Shown: positions 30,611 to 40,903, counted from the first letter of the stretch. The stretch: 64,000 nt of DNA from Stella humosa (GCF_006738645.1 NZ_AP019700.1:2492001-2556000); one strand, 5' to 3'. Program-made: numbers and translations. The notes: generated from the letters alone by a model not told the origin.

Positions 30611-33548
30611 CGATGTAGAGCAGCACCGTGTTGTCCGCCCCCAGCATGGTGTCGGTGCGGCCGACCAAGTCGTTGCCCTCGTCGTCGGTGAAGTGGATGG
30701 AAGTGCCGCCGACGCTGGACAGCGACAGGACACCGTCGACCAGCACCACGCTGTCCAGCTTGGATTGTGACTTGGTCGCCAGGCCGCTGATCACCAGTAC
30801 GTCCGCGCCGGCCACCGCGGGTGCCCCGGCCGTGAAACCGGCCAGGGTGTCGCCGCCGAGGAAGGCGACGGTGCCATACACGCTGTCGCGCGCGCCGTCG
30901 CCGCCGAGGTCGATATGGTCCGACCCGGCTTCGCCGTAGAGGCGATCGCCGCCTTCGCCGCCCGCCAACTGGTCGTCGCCCGCACCGCCCAGCAAGGTGT
31001 CCGCGCCCGCCCCGGCCTCCAGCGTGTCGAGCCCGGCGCCGCCCTCCAGCCGGTCGTTGCCGTCGCCGCCGGCGGCGGCATCGTTGCCGTTCTCGCCATA
31101 GAGCGTGTCGTTGCCGGCCTCGCCATAGAGGCTGTCATGGTCGTTGCCGCCATAGAGGGCGTCGTTCTCCGAGCCGCCATAGACCAGGTCGTTGCCGTTG
31201 CCGCCCTTCAGCGTGTCGTTGGCGGCCAGGCCGAAGACCTGGTCGTTGCCGTTCTTGCCGTCGATGACATTGCTGCCGGTGCCGCCCGCCAGGACGTCCG
31301 CATTGTTGCTCGGCGTATTCCCGGTCTGGATGATGACCGGGAACAGGTCGGACGGGTCGGACTCGTTCAGCGCCTGGTCCGTCGCGGTCGCCACGAAGCC
31401 ATGGACGCCGAAGGGCAGGGCGGTGCCCGTGAAGTCGAACATGAAGTCGCCATCCTCGTCGGGCGACGTCACGCCGACGGCAGCGCCGTCCTTGTAGATG
31501 GTGACCGTGCTGTAGGGTTCGGCCTCGCCGTAGATGTAGAGCGTCTGGTCGGTGGTGACGTTGTCGGCCGGGTCCCCGGTGTTTCCGGCAAAGGCCGTGA
31601 TCGCGGGGGCGGCCGGCGCCTCGTCGTCGAATTCGTGGATCCAGAGCGTCGTCTCGCCGGCCAGGCTGTCGTAGCTGGCCTCGACCTCGCCCGCGATGGG
31701 ATTGCCGCCGTTCAGCAGATAGACCGCGATGGTGTCCTGCAGCAGCAGGGCGCCTTCCATCGTCGTCTCGTCGAGATCGGAGAAATCGCCTTCGACGACG
31801 ATGTAGTCCGAGAGGGCAGGGCTCTTGCCGGCGGTGAAGTCGAAGACCGTGTCGTCGCCCAGTTCGTCCGGCGTGGCGGCGTGGATGCCGTCGGCGCCGG
31901 CACCGCCCCAGATCGAATCGCCGAACAGGCTGTCGCCCCAATCGTCGGCCTGGATCTCGCCGTCATGGTTCATGCCGGGGGTCAGGCGGTCATTGCCGGC
32001 GCCGCCAACGAGCAGGTCGCGGTCGCCGTCCCCGGTCAGCGTGTCGTTGCCTTCGCCGCCATAGAGCGTGTCGCCGGTGTAATCGGGCCCGCCGTCATCG
32101 TCGACGCCGCCATGGATCGAATCGTCGCCGTCGCCGCCATAGATGAGGTCTTCCTCGGCGCCACCGTCGATCGTGTCGGCGTCGCCTTCCCCGAACAGGC
32201 TGTCCTCGTCATCGCCGCCGAAGATCACGTCGGCGTCGGCACCGCCATGGACCAAGTCGTTGTCGTCGCCGCCATAGATCAGGTCGCTGCCGTTGCCGCC
32301 GGTCAGCGTGTCGTAGCTGTCGTCGTCACCGGATTCGGTCGGGCCCATATAGCGGTCGCCGGCCAGCGTGTCGTCGCCGTCGCCGCCATGCATGAGGTCG
32401 TTGCCGTCGCCGCCGTACAGGAGGTCATTGTCCGCCCCGCCGTCCAGCGTATCGTCGTAGGCGTAGAAGCCGTCCAGGCGGCTGACGGACGAGCTCAGGT
32501 TGGTGGCGGTCTTCCCATCGGGCGCCAAATATTGATAGCTCAGGCCGAAAGTCTCGTCGAACTGCAGGTCATCGCCGTAGATCGTGTCCTGGCCCGCGCT
32601 GCCGGCGATCTGGTCCGCGTCCTGGCCGCCGAGCAGAAGGTCGCGGCCGTCGCCGCCATCCAGCGTGTCGCGGCCGGCGCCCGCGAAGACCGTATCGTCG
32701 CCGTTGCCGCCCAGGATGTTGCTGTCGCCCCCTATTTCACTGATGCCCGCGCCGCCAACGTCGATAATCCCATCGTCGCCATCGCCGCCGTCGATGAAGG
32801 CATTGCCTCCCGCAGATGCGATGCCGTCATCGCCATCGCCGCCAAGGATGCTGTCCGAACCGAGGAAGTCGATCAGCAGATCGTTTCCGGCGCCGCCATA
32901 GATCAGATCCTCATCGCTGAGGCCGGACTCGGGGATGGGTCCGTCGGCGCCGAAGACGAGGTCGTTGCCGTCGCCGCCATCGAGCGTGTCGTTGCCCCAA
33001 TTCCCCGACACAACGTCGGAATGGTCGCCGCCGCGGATGGAATCATGGCCGAAGCTACCGAACAGCAGATCGTTTCCGGCCCCGCCCTGGATGGTGTCGT
33101 CGGCGTTGCCGCCCAGCACGCTGTCGTCGCCGCCGCCGCCATTCAGGAAATCATCGCCGGCGTCGCCGAACAGGGTGTCGTCGTCGGCATTGCCGAAGAT
33201 CGTGTCCTTGCCGCTGCCGCCGCCGATCCAGTCGTCATCGTCCCCGCCGATCAGGGAGTCGTTCAGCAAGCCGCCCAGGATCGTGTCGTTGCCCGTCTCG
33301 CCAAGGATGGTGTCATTGCCGGACGCGGCGACCGTGTCGCTGGCCTCGTCCCCCAGCAGGCTGTCGTTGCCGATGCCGCCATAGACGAGGTCGCGCGCAT
33401 CGCCGCCCAGGATCGTATCGTCGCCCTGGCCGCCGTAGATCGTATCTATTCCGGCCAGGCCGGAAATGGAATCTGACCCACTGTTGTCCTGCGCATCGTT
33501 CGGGAAGTTGTCCGCGCCCGAGGTCAAGTCGAAGTTTGCCATGCCCAT
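30606..33548 (-). CDS. RTX calcium-binding repeat protein with Ig-like domain
   Basis: Predicted secreted acidic protein of 980 residues from ATG 33548 (MGMANFDLTSG). Many GGxGxDxux nonapeptides form two RTX beta-roll blocks, one over about residues 40-590 and one over about 770-890; they fold on binding calcium outside the cell. Between them is an Ig-like domain (TVTIYKDGAAVGVTSPDEDG and neighbours). There is no signal peptide; the C-terminus ends in a hydrophobic stretch (NTVLLYIV), as expected for type I secretion. No ABC/HlyD/TolC secretion genes are adjacent. No catalytic domain is recognisable, so adhesin or surface-layer roles are only guesses. GTG 33602 and ATG 33542 are alternative starts. 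Confidence 0.88.
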   Translation of the reverse strand: MGMANFDLTSGADNFPNDAQDNSGSDSISGLAGIDTIYGGQGDDTILGGDARDLVYGGIGNDSLLGDEASDTVAASGNDTILGETGNDTILGGLLNDSLIGGDDDDWIGGGSGKDTIFGNADDDTLFGDAGDDFLNGGGGDDSVLGGNADDTIQGGAGNDLLFGSFGHDSIRGGDHSDVVSGNWGNDTLDGGDGNDLVFGADGPIPESGLSDEDLIYGGAGNDLLIDFLGSDSILGGDGDDGIASAGGNAFIDGGDGDDGIIDVGGAGISEIGGDSNILGGNGDDTVFAGAGRDTLDGGDGRDLLLGGQDADQIAGSAGQDTIYGDDLQFDETFGLSYQYLAPDGKTATNLSSSVSRLDGFYAYDDTLDGGADNDLLYGGDGNDLMHGGDGDDTLAGDRYMGPTESGDDDSYDTLTGGNGSDLIYGGDDNDLVHGGADADVIFGGDDEDSLFGEGDADTIDGGAEEDLIYGGDGDDSIHGGVDDDGGPDYTGDTLYGGEGNDTLTGDGDRDLLVGGAGNDRLTPGMNHDGEIQADDWGDSLFGDSIWGGAGADGIHAATPDELGDDTVFDFTAGKSPALSDYIVVEGDFSDLDETTMEGALLLQDTIAVYLLNGGNPIAGEVEASYDSLAGETTLWIHEFDDEAPAAPAITAFAGNTGDPADNVTTDQTLYIYGEAEPYSTVTIYKDGAAVGVTSPDEDGDFMFDFTGTALPFGVHGFVATATDQALNESDPSDLFPVIIQTGNTPSNNADVLAGGTGSNVIDGKNGNDQVFGLAANDTLKGGNGNDLVYGGSENDALYGGNDHDSLYGEAGNDTLYGENGNDAAAGGDGNDRLEGGAGLDTLEAGAGADTLLGGAGDDQLAGGEGGDRLYGEAGSDHIDLGGDGARDSVYGTVAFLGGDTLAGFTAGAPAVAGADVLVISGLATKSQSKLDSVVLVDGVLSLSSVGGTSIHFTDDEGNDLVGRTDTMLGADNTVLLYIV

Positions 33549-33578
33549 CCCGCCTTCATTCAAATTACTTATGAGATC

Positions 33579-33599
33579 CACGATCGGGATTAGATCGTG
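33579..33599. promoter_or_regulatory. Inverted repeat in the RTX leader
   Basis: CACGATC-N7-GATCGTG, 7-base perfect arms, located 30 bases upstream of the chosen RTX start. It lies in the divergent region with the bestrophin-like gene and may be an operator or an mRNA leader hairpin. Confidence 0.4.
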
Positions 33600-33623
33600 C
33601 ACGGACTCCCGTCCCTGTACTGG

Positions 33624-33638
33624 GCAATCTTAGATTGC
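33624..33638. promoter_or_regulatory. 15-base palindrome in the RTX/bestrophin divergent region
   Basis: GCAATCTTAGATTGC: perfect 7-base arms about a single central T, with another CAATC nearby at 33644. It is AT-richer than its surroundings and sits about 75 bases upstream of the RTX start, a good position for a regulator site. Confidence 0.45.
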
Positions 33639-33782
33639 TCGCTCAATCCACCGCAAGATTATGCCATGTGCCCCGTTCGGGGCGCCGGCGCTACCCGTTT
33701 GCGAGTGCGTGGAATAGGATGCCGGGTGCCTGGGTCGCACGGGACGCGCGTCGCGCCATGCGCCTCCTCCGGAGTATTGGCG

Positions 33783-34811
33783 ATGCATGTCGGCCGCAAG
33801 TTCAAGTTCGTGGAATACGTCCAGTGGACGCGACGCGAGATTGTGCTGCTGGCCGCATGGGCGGCGATACCGACGGCTGCCTATGCGGTGCTGGGGTGGA
33901 AGTTCCTGTCGGTACCGCCCTCGATCATTGCGGTGCTGGGCACCGCGGTCTCCTTCATCATCGCGTTCAAGAATGTCGAATGCCACCGCCGGGCATCCGA
34001 CGCGCTGGCGATCTGGAGCGCGATCGCGGCCAGGAGCATGGCGTGGGGCAATGCGGTGATCGGCTTCGTGCTCGCCAGCGATCAGGAAGAGACGCGGCGC
34101 CTGCACTGGGTGCTGTTCAACCAGCATTTCGCCTGGCTGACCGCCCTTCGCTACCAGCTCCGGGAGCCGAAGGTCTGGGAGAATCTGAACGAGCCGGGGA
34201 ACAAGGAATACATGGCGTTCTACACGATCCCGGAGCGCCAGATGGACCTGCGCCAGGCGTTGGCGCAATACCTGCCGGAGGCAACCCTGGACGCCGTCCT
34301 CCGGCACCATGGCGACAAGGCGAACTACCTGCTGTCGCAGCAGGCGCGGATGCTCTCCAACTCCTACCGCAAGAAGATCATCGACACCGGGCCGATGTAT
34401 TCCAGCCTGCAGGGGGTGCTGAACGAGATCATCCTGCTGCAGGGCAATGCCCAGCGGATCAAGAACTATCCCTATGCGCGGAATTTCTATTCCATCGCGA
34501 TCGTGCTTCTGCGGATGTTCGTGATCCTGGTGCCGTTCGCGCTGCTCGAACAGTTCCATGGGATGGGCCGGTATGCCGGGATCGAAGCCTGGACGGTCTG
34601 GGCTACGATCCCCTTCAGCGTGATGATCACCTGGATATTCGTGACGCTGGAGAAGGTCGGGGAGAATTCCTCGAACCCCTTCGAGGGTGGTGTGAACGAC
34701 GTCCCGATATCGACCTTGGCCCACCGGATCGAGGTCGAGATGCGCGGCATGCTCGGGGACGAGGGCACCGCCCGGCCGGCTCCGGCTGCCGATGCCGCGA
34801 TCATTCTCTGA
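33783..34811 (+). CDS. Bestrophin-like channel protein
   Basis: 342-residue membrane protein resembling bacterial bestrophins (YneE/RFP-TM family), which form anion or cation channels. N-terminal helices (IVLLAAWAAIPTAAYAVLGW and IIAVLGTAVSFIIAF) are followed by a long soluble part, a second pair of helices (about residues 240-290) and the characteristic C-terminal block SNPFEGGVNDVPISTLAHRIE. I chose ATG 33783, with GGAG eight bases upstream; the open frame extends further 5' without helix content. It is divergent from the RTX gene. Confidence 0.82.
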   Translation: MHVGRKFKFVEYVQWTRREIVLLAAWAAIPTAAYAVLGWKFLSVPPSIIAVLGTAVSFIIAFKNVECHRRASDALAIWSAIAARSMAWGNAVIGFVLASDQEETRRLHWVLFNQHFAWLTALRYQLREPKVWENLNEPGNKEYMAFYTIPERQMDLRQALAQYLPEATLDAVLRHHGDKANYLLSQQARMLSNSYRKKIIDTGPMYSSLQGVLNEIILLQGNAQRIKNYPYARNFYSIAIVLLRMFVILVPFALLEQFHGMGRYAGIEAWTVWATIPFSVMITWIFVTLEKVGENSSNPFEGGVNDVPISTLAHRIEVEMRGMLGDEGTARPAPAADAAIIL

Positions 34812-35025
34812 CGGCGGCATCGGATTGACGGCCTGCGCGAATGGCGATAGCCAGGATCGGGCCGGCAGCCGCCGGGGGGATCCGCGTACCGCCGCAGGCG
34901 GGCGCCGCCGGGAGACGCCCGGCCGAACATCCCATCGCCGGCCAGCCGCCCGCCAGTGGTTCGGCCGCGCCGACCCGCATCTAGAGACCGAACGTCCAGC
35001 CGTCGCTTCGACAGGAGCCGAGACC

Positions 35026-36336
35026 ATGGCCGCCCACCCGTTGTTCGCCGACGGCTTCAAGACCACGCCCTATTGGTGGGAGGCCGCCACGCCCGCCCGC
35101 TTCGATGCGCCCTTGCCCGACGAGACCGACGTGGTGGTGATCGGCGGCGGCTATGCCGGCCTCAACTGCGCGCTGACGCTGGCCCGCGCCGGCACGCGCG
35201 TGGTCGTGGTCGACGCGGCCGAGATCGGCTGGGGTGCCAGCTCGCGCAATGGCGGCATGGTGTCGGGCGGCATGAAGGTGTCTGACCCCAAGATAGAGAA
35301 GCTGTACGGCGCGGAGGTCGCCAACGGCATCCGCGAGGACGGCTGGAGCTCCTTCACCCATATCGAGGACCTGATCCGGCGCGAGGGGATCGACTGCGAC
35401 TATGTCCGCTCCGGCCGCTTCGTCGGTGCCCACACGCCGCGCGACTATGCCGCCATGGAGGCGCGCGCGCCCAAGCTGCGCGCGGCCACGGGGGCCGTGG
35501 TCGAGATGGTGCCGCGCGCGCGCCAGCACGAGCAGATCGGCTCCGACTACTATTACGGCGGCATGGTGGTGGAGGGAACGGGCGCCCTGCACCCGGCCAA
35601 GTATGTCCGCGCGCTGGCCGGGAAGGTGGCCGAGGCCGGGGCAACACTCTGCTCGCATGCGCGCGTCGAAGGGATCGTGCGTGAGGAGGGGGGCTTCGTC
35701 GTCAAGTCCACCCGCGGCACCATCCACGCGCGCGAGGTGATGGCGGCCACCAACGGCTATACCGGCCCGGTCACGCCCTGGCTGCGTCGCCGCCTGATCC
35801 CGGTCGGCAGCTACATCATCGCGACCGAGCCGCTGCCGCCCGAGGTGACGGCCAAGCTGTCGCCCAAGGGCCGCATGTTCTCCGACAGCAAGAAGGTGCT
35901 GTATTACTTCCGCCTGTCGCCGGACGGCACGCGCGTGCTGTTCGGTGGCCGTGCCAGCTTCCGCCAGACCACGCCCGAGCTGGCGGCCCCCGTGCTGCAC
36001 CGCTTCATGACGGGCGTCTGGCCCGAGCTGGCGCAGACGAAGATCACCCATAGCTGGACCGGCAACGTCGCCTTCACCTTCGACATGGTGCCGCACATGG
36101 GCGTGCATGACGGGGTCCACTACGCCATGGGCTGCCAGGGCAGCGGCGTCGCCATGGCCAGCTATCTCGGCAACCAGGTCGCCCTCAAGATCCTGGGGCG
36201 GACCAACCGGCAATGTGCCTTCGACGGCCTGCCGTTCCCGACCCGGCCGCTCTATCGCGGCAATCCGTGGTTCCTGCCGATCGTCGGTTCCTGGTATCGC
36301 CTGTCCGACGGGATCGCCCGCTGGCGCGCCCGATAA
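35026..36336 (+). CDS. FAD-dependent amino/amine oxidase (DAO family, PuuB-like)
   Basis: Flavoprotein oxidase or dehydrogenase of the DAO superfamily, 436 residues. The FAD dinucleotide motif VVVIGGGYAGLNCALTLARAG lies near residues 27-47 and is followed by GWGASSRNGGMVSGG, typical of gamma-glutamylputrescine oxidase-like proteins; a C-terminal FAD motif MGCQGSGVAMASYLG is present. GGAG precedes the ATG. The DUF2817 peptidase gene follows after 23 bases, so the pair may release and oxidise an amino compound. Substrate is not readable: polyamine, sarcosine-like and D-amino acid substrates all occur in the family. Confidence 0.9.
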   Translation: MAAHPLFADGFKTTPYWWEAATPARFDAPLPDETDVVVIGGGYAGLNCALTLARAGTRVVVVDAAEIGWGASSRNGGMVSGGMKVSDPKIEKLYGAEVANGIREDGWSSFTHIEDLIRREGIDCDYVRSGRFVGAHTPRDYAAMEARAPKLRAATGAVVEMVPRARQHEQIGSDYYYGGMVVEGTGALHPAKYVRALAGKVAEAGATLCSHARVEGIVREEGGFVVKSTRGTIHAREVMAATNGYTGPVTPWLRRRLIPVGSYIIATEPLPPEVTAKLSPKGRMFSDSKKVLYYFRLSPDGTRVLFGGRASFRQTTPELAAPVLHRFMTGVWPELAQTKITHSWTGNVAFTFDMVPHMGVHDGVHYAMGCQGSGVAMASYLGNQVALKILGRTNRQCAFDGLPFPTRPLYRGNPWFLPIVGSWYRLSDGIARWRAR

Positions 36337-36359
36337 AACCAAAAGAGGTCCCTGCCGAT

Positions 36360-37463
36360 ATGGACGTGTTGCAGTCGATGACGGAGAGCTTTGCCGTCGA
36401 TTACGCCGATGCGCGGCGCAAGTTCGCCGCCGCCGTGAAGGCCCATGGCGGGCGCATGCGCAGCTACGCCAACCCCAACCGCGGCCCGCGCGGCGAAGAG
36501 CTGGCGACCGACACCGCCTGGTTCGGGGCCGAGGATGCGCCGACCGTGATGGTCGCGATCTCCGGCACGCACGGGGCCGAGGGCTTCTGCGGGTCGGGCT
36601 GCCAGGTCGACTGGCTGGCGTCGGGCGCGCTGGCTTCCGTGCCGGCCGGCGTCGCGGTGCTGCTGGTCCACGCCATCAACCCGCACGGCTTCGCCTGGAT
36701 CCGCCGCGTGACCGAGGAAGGCTGCGACCTCAACCGCAACTACATCGACTTCACCCAGCCGCTGCCCGAGAACCCCGGCTACGACGAGCTGGCCGACGCC
36801 TACATCCCGGCCGACCTGTCCGGCCCCGTGTTCGAGGCGGCCGAGGCCCGCGTGCGCGCCTATCGCGAGACGCATGGCGTCCATGCCGCCTCGGTCGCGC
36901 GCTCGGGCGGGCAGTATCGCCATGCCGGCGGCCTCTTCTATGGCGGCAGCGGGCCGACCTGGTCACGCCGCACGATCGAGGCGATCGCGGCCGACGAGAA
37001 GCTGGCCGACCGCCGGCTGGTCGCCGTCGTCGATTACCACACCGGCCTCGGCCCGTATGGCTATGGCGAGCTGATCTGCGACCACACGGTCGACAGCATC
37101 AACGTCCGCCGGGCCAAGGAATGGTGGGGCGAGTCCGTCACCGAGCCGCAGCTTGGCACGTCCTCCTCGGTCGCCAAGCACGGCCTGGGCGAGATCGGCT
37201 GGGAGCGGATGCTGGGCGACCGGGTGTCCTTCATCGCGCTCGAGTACGGCACCTTCACGCCGGAATCGGGCCGCATCGCGCTGCGCGACGATCATTGGCT
37301 GCACAATCGCGGGCCCTTCGACTGGGACGCCGCCGAGACGCAGCGGATCAAGGCGGCCCTGCGCCGCCAGTTCTATCCCGACACCGACGAGTGGCGGGAA
37401 ATGGTCCTGTGGCGCTCGCGCATGGTGATGCGCCAGGGCATCGAGGCGCTGGCGCGGAGCTGA
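36360..37463 (+). CDS. DUF2817 zinc carboxypeptidase-like protein
   Basis: 367-residue protein of the DUF2817 family, related to M14 zinc carboxypeptidases. The probable zinc motif is SGTHGAEGF (His71, Glu74) with a third ligand in VVDYHTGLGPYG (His227); DLNRNYIDF carries the substrate-binding Arg seen in M14 enzymes. There is no signal peptide, so it acts in the cytoplasm, possibly on an amide or peptide conjugate. It is co-transcribed with the amine-oxidase-like gene. A hairpin terminator follows. Confidence 0.85.
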   Translation: MDVLQSMTESFAVDYADARRKFAAAVKAHGGRMRSYANPNRGPRGEELATDTAWFGAEDAPTVMVAISGTHGAEGFCGSGCQVDWLASGALASVPAGVAVLLVHAINPHGFAWIRRVTEEGCDLNRNYIDFTQPLPENPGYDELADAYIPADLSGPVFEAAEARVRAYRETHGVHAASVARSGGQYRHAGGLFYGGSGPTWSRRTIEAIAADEKLADRRLVAVVDYHTGLGPYGYGELICDHTVDSINVRRAKEWWGESVTEPQLGTSSSVAKHGLGEIGWERMLGDRVSFIALEYGTFTPESGRIALRDDHWLHNRGPFDWDAAETQRIKAALRRQFYPDTDEWREMVLWRSRMVMRQGIEALARS

Positions 37464-37472
37464 AACCGAAAA

Positions 37473-37495
37473 GGGGGCGCCGCTGTGGCGCCCCC
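37473..37495. terminator. Terminator between DUF2817 and dioxygenase genes
   Basis: 9-bp stem GGGGGCGCC/GGCGCCCCC with a 5-base GCTGT loop, flanked by AAAA on the left, lying 10 bases after the DUF2817 stop and 9 bases from the stop of the convergent dioxygenase gene. It can serve both directions. Confidence 0.75.
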
Positions 37496-37503
37496 GTCGA
37501 TCT

Positions 37504-38538
37504 TCAGGCCGGCTCGGCCTCGCGCTGGGGAATCCAGCTCCGGCGCTCGCCGGCATATTCCGGCCCCGGATTGCCGCGCACGGTCGTGCGCCACATCAGC
37601 CGCTGGTGCCGGTCGGCGTCGAACCAGGTCGCCGCATGCACCAGGCAGCGGTTGTCCCAGATGATCATGTCGCCGTCGTCCCAGTCCTGGGCATAGGTGA
37701 ATTGCGGCTGGGTCAGGTGGGACATCAGTTCGCGGATGAGGCCGCCGCCTTCGCCGTCTGGTCCCGGCTCCATGCCGACGACCGGCCCGTTGATCCAGTC
37801 GAGCTGCCCTTCCTCGCAGAGATAGAGCGACGGCTTGCCGGTGACGGGGTGGATGCGCACCAGCGGCTGGCGCTGCGGCTGCTCGTGCGGGGCCAGTGGC
37901 TTGGGCGTCTTGCCGGCGCGGATGGCATCGGGCGACCGGCCGCTGCCGGGCATGACATGCAGCCCGTCCAGGTGGGCGATCCGCGCCTTGGTCGCGGCCG
38001 GCAAGGCCTCGTAGGCGCCGGCGCAGTTGGCGAACAGGGTCTGTCCCTGGCCCTTGGGCACGGCGATGGCGGCGAAGAAGAGCGAGATGTCCGGCGGCGG
38101 CCGGCGATAGCTCTGGTCGGTGTGCCAGCCACGGCGATGGGGATATTGCATCGGCAACCCGCCATCAGCCGTGCGCGGCGGGTTGGGCAGCGGCGGCGGC
38201 GGCTTGCTGGCCGGCGGCATGTTGGAGACGACCAGGATCTCCGGCACCGTCTCATGCACCTTGGTGGGCTCGGTCAGGGTCTCGTGATAGTTCTCGACCT
38301 CCTCGCCGAAGAGCCGGCTGAGGCGGACCAGCAGCGCCGGGTCCTGGGCCATGCCATGCAGGCCGGGGACCAGCAGCAGCCCCTCATATTCCGCAAGCGC
38401 GGCCGGAATGGCGTGGGGCTCGGCCTCGGCCGCAGCGATCAGGGCACGGGTGTAGTCGGGCCCGGCCGGCGCCCGCAGGCGCAGGAGACCGCCGAACGGG
38501 GAGTTGGGGAGGGGGGTTACGTCGAAGCCGCCGCTCAT
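37504..38538 (-). CDS. TauD/TfdA-family 2-oxoglutarate/Fe(II) dioxygenase
   Basis: 344-residue mononuclear iron dioxygenase. The iron ligands are visible as HTD in [13 protein letters not shown] and the distal His in [20 protein letters not shown], with the 2-oxoglutarate-binding Arg in WRTTVRG. Such enzymes hydroxylate taurine, aromatic ethers, carnitine precursors and many others; the substrate is not clear. A proline-rich insert (about residues 105-120) precedes the HTD. I chose ATG 38538; an ATG at 38556 would add MERARA. It is divergent from queA with about 160 bases between. Confidence 0.88.
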   Translation of the reverse strand: MSGGFDVTPLPNSPFGGLLRLRAPAGPDYTRALIAAAEAEPHAIPAALAEYEGLLLVPGLHGMAQDPALLVRLSRLFGEEVENYHETLTEPTKVHETVPEILVVSNMPPASKPPPPLPNPPRTADGGLPMQYPHRRGWHTDQSYRRPPPDISLFFAAIAVPKGQGQTLFANCAGAYEALPAATKARIAHLDGLHVMPGSGRSPDAIRAGKTPKPLAPHEQPQRQPLVRIHPVTGKPSLYLCEEGQLDWINGPVVGMEPGPDGEGGGLIRELMSHLTQPQFTYAQDWDDGDMIIWDNRCLVHAATWFDADRHQRLMWRTTVRGNPGPEYAGERRSWIPQREAEPA

Positions 38539-38699
38539 GGCGCGCGCCCTTTCCATCGCTGGCTGCGATTGAGGTTGGAGCGAAGGGGATGGTCGCGCCA
38601 GATTGCGGGACGGGCCGGCGAATCTCAAGGCCGTCCGACCGTCCGCGGCATCGAGGATGCTCGCCTATCGCGCGGCACCCGCCTATATCTGCCGCACCC

Positions 38700-39755
38700 A
38701 TGCCATCCGACATTGCCATCGCCGACCTGCTGACGGCCGACTTCGACTTCGATCTGCCGGCCGACCGCATCGCCCAGGCGCCGGCGCGCCCGCGCGACGC
38801 GGCCCGGCTGCTGGCGATCGGCAGCACGTTGGCCGACCATGGCGTGCGCGACCTGCCGCGCCTGCTGAGGCCGTGCGACCTGCTGGTGTCCAACGATACG
38901 CGCGTGATTCCGGCGCGCCTGACCGGGCAGCGCGGGGCAGCCGCCGTCGAGGTGACGCTGCACCTGCAACAGGCGCCGGACCGCTGGCGCGTCTTCGCCC
39001 GCCCGGCCAAGCGGCTGCGGCCGGGGGATGAGGTTGTGTTCGCCGCCGACTTGTCGGCCGAGGTGATCGACAAGGGCGATGGGGGCGAGGTCGGCCTGCA
39101 TTTCAATGTCGGCGGGGCCGATCTGCTGGCGGCCCTGGAGCGCCACGGGCGAATGCCGCTGCCGCCCTACATCCGCGGCGGGGCGGAGGGCGAGGGCGAC
39201 CGGGCCGATTACCAGACCCTGTTCGCCCGGCGCGAGGGCGCGGTCGCGGCCCCCACCGCCGGCCTGCACTTCACGCCAGACCTGCTGGAGGCACTCGACG
39301 CCGCCGGCATCGCGCGCACGGTGGTGACGCTGCATGTCGGCGCCGGCACCTTCCTGCCGGTGAAGGCGGACCGCGCCCGCGACCATCGCATGCATGCCGA
39401 ATGGGGCGAGGTCGGGCAGGAGACCGTCGATGCCATCGCTGCCTGCCGCGCCCGCGGCGGCCGGGTCGTCGCCGTCGGCACCACCTCGCTGCGGCTGCTG
39501 GAAACGGCGGCGGCCGGCGGCGGCCTGGTCCGCCCGTTCTCCGGCACGACGGACATCTTCATCCTGCCCGGCCACCGCTTCCAGGTCGTCGATCTGCTCA
39601 TGACCAACTTCCACCTGCCGCGCTCCACCCTCTTCATGCTGGTCTCGGCGCTGGCCGGGCTGGAGCGGATGAAGACCGCCTATACCCACGCCATCGGGTC
39701 GGGATACCGCTTCTATTCCTATGGCGATGCCTGCCTGATCGAGCGCGCGGCATGA
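38700..39755 (+). CDS. queA: tRNA preQ1(34) S-adenosylmethionine ribosyltransferase-isomerase
   Basis: Adds the ribosyl moiety of SAM to preQ1 at tRNA wobble position 34, giving epoxyqueuosine. The 351 residues contain the family blocks [63 protein letters not shown] and [11 protein letters not shown]. Start ATG 38700 matches the usual N-terminus. Its TGA overlaps the tgt ATG (ATGA), beginning the translationally coupled queA-tgt-queF-queG operon. Confidence 0.97.
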   Translation: MPSDIAIADLLTADFDFDLPADRIAQAPARPRDAARLLAIGSTLADHGVRDLPRLLRPCDLLVSNDTRVIPARLTGQRGAAAVEVTLHLQQAPDRWRVFARPAKRLRPGDEVVFAADLSAEVIDKGDGGEVGLHFNVGGADLLAALERHGRMPLPPYIRGGAEGEGDRADYQTLFARREGAVAAPTAGLHFTPDLLEALDAAGIARTVVTLHVGAGTFLPVKADRARDHRMHAEWGEVGQETVDAIAACRARGGRVVAVGTTSLRLLETAAAGGGLVRPFSGTTDIFILPGHRFQVVDLLMTNFHLPRSTLFMLVSALAGLERMKTAYTHAIGSGYRFYSYGDACLIERAA

Positions 39756-40903
39756 CGGGCCTGTCCTTCGCCCTGCTGGCAACGGACGGTGCCGCCCGGC
39801 GCGGCCGGATCTCGACCGCCCACGGCACGGTCGAGACGCCGGCCTTCATGCCGGTCGGCACCGCCGGCACCGTCAAGGCGATGACCGCCGACGCGGTGCG
39901 CAGCACCGGGGCCGAGATCGTGCTGGGCAACACCTATCACCTGATGCTGCGGCCGGGGGCCGAGCGCGTCGGGCGGCTGGGCGGCCTGCACCGCTTCATG
40001 GGCTGGCAAGGGCCGATCCTGACCGATTCCGGCGGTTTCCAGGTGATGTCGCTGGCCGGCCTGCGCAAGATCGACGAGAACGGCGTCACCTTCCGCTCGC
40101 ACATCGACGGCAGCGCCCACGCCCTGACGCCGGAACGCTCGATCCAGATTCAGCACCTGCTGGATGCCGACATCACCATGGCCTTCGACGAGTGCACGCC
40201 CTTCCCGGCGACGGAGGAGCAGGCGGCGGCCTCCATGCGGCTCTCCATGCGCTGGGCCGCGCGCAGCCGCGACGCCTTCGTCGAGCGCCCGGGCTATGGC
40301 CTCTTCGGCATCGTCCAGGGCAGCACCTTCCGCGACCTGCGGGCGGAATCGGCGGCCGCCCTGCAGGAGATCGGCTTCCACGGCTACGCCATCGGCGGGC
40401 TGGCGGTAGGCGAGGGGCAGGCGGCCATGTTCGAGACGGTGGGCTTCACCACGCCCATGCTGCCGGCCGACCGGCCGCGCTACCTGATGGGGGTGGGCCG
40501 GCCCGAGGACATCGTCGGCGCCGTCCAGCGCGGGATCGACATGTTCGACTGCGTCATGCCGACCCGCTCGGGCCGCACGGCGCAGGGCTTCACCCGCCAC
40601 GGCACCGTCAACATCCGCAACGCCCGCCATGCCGAGGACCCGCGTCCGCTCGACGCCGCCTGCGGCTGTCCCGCCTGCTGCGACCATTCGCGGGCCTATC
40701 TGCACCACCTCTTCAAGGCCAACGAGATCCTGGGGTCGATGCTGCTGACCTGGCACAACATCCAATACTACCAGGACCTGATGGCCGGCCTGCGCCAGGC
40801 CATTGCCGACGGCCGGCTCGACGCCCATGTCGGGGAATTGCAGCAGGGCTGGGTCGCGGGCGACATCGCGGCCCTTCCACCATCCAGCACGGACGCACCA
40901 TGA
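39752..40903 (+). CDS. tgt: Queuine/preQ1 tRNA-guanine transglycosylase
   Basis: Exchanges guanine 34 of Asp, Asn, His and Tyr tRNAs for preQ1. The 383 residues show [48 protein letters not shown], and the zinc site [17 protein letters not shown]. It overlaps queA and queF by four bases at each end. Product and substrate link it directly to the flanking genes. Confidence 0.98.
   Translation: MTGLSFALLATDGAARRGRISTAHGTVETPAFMPVGTAGTVKAMTADAVRSTGAEIVLGNTYHLMLRPGAERVGRLGGLHRFMGWQGPILTDSGGFQVMSLAGLRKIDENGVTFRSHIDGSAHALTPERSIQIQHLLDADITMAFDECTPFPATEEQAAASMRLSMRWAARSRDAFVERPGYGLFGIVQGSTFRDLRAESAAALQEIGFHGYAIGGLAVGEGQAAMFETVGFTTPMLPADRPRYLMGVGRPEDIVGAVQRGIDMFDCVMPTRSGRTAQGFTRHGTVNIRNARHAEDPRPLDAACGCPACCDHSRAYLHHLFKANEILGSMLLTWHNIQYYQDLMAGLRQAIADGRLDAHVGELQQGWVAGDIAALPPSSTDAP

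Noticed and set aside
30915-33476. 853-residue plus-strand ORF opposite the RTX gene
   Set aside because: The Val/Ala-rich repeats mirror the RTX nonapeptide codons on the other strand; no independent start or family.
30606-33548. Short regular repeats that could suggest a CRISPR array
   Set aside because: The repeats are 27-base coding units for GGxGxD nonapeptides without unique spacers.
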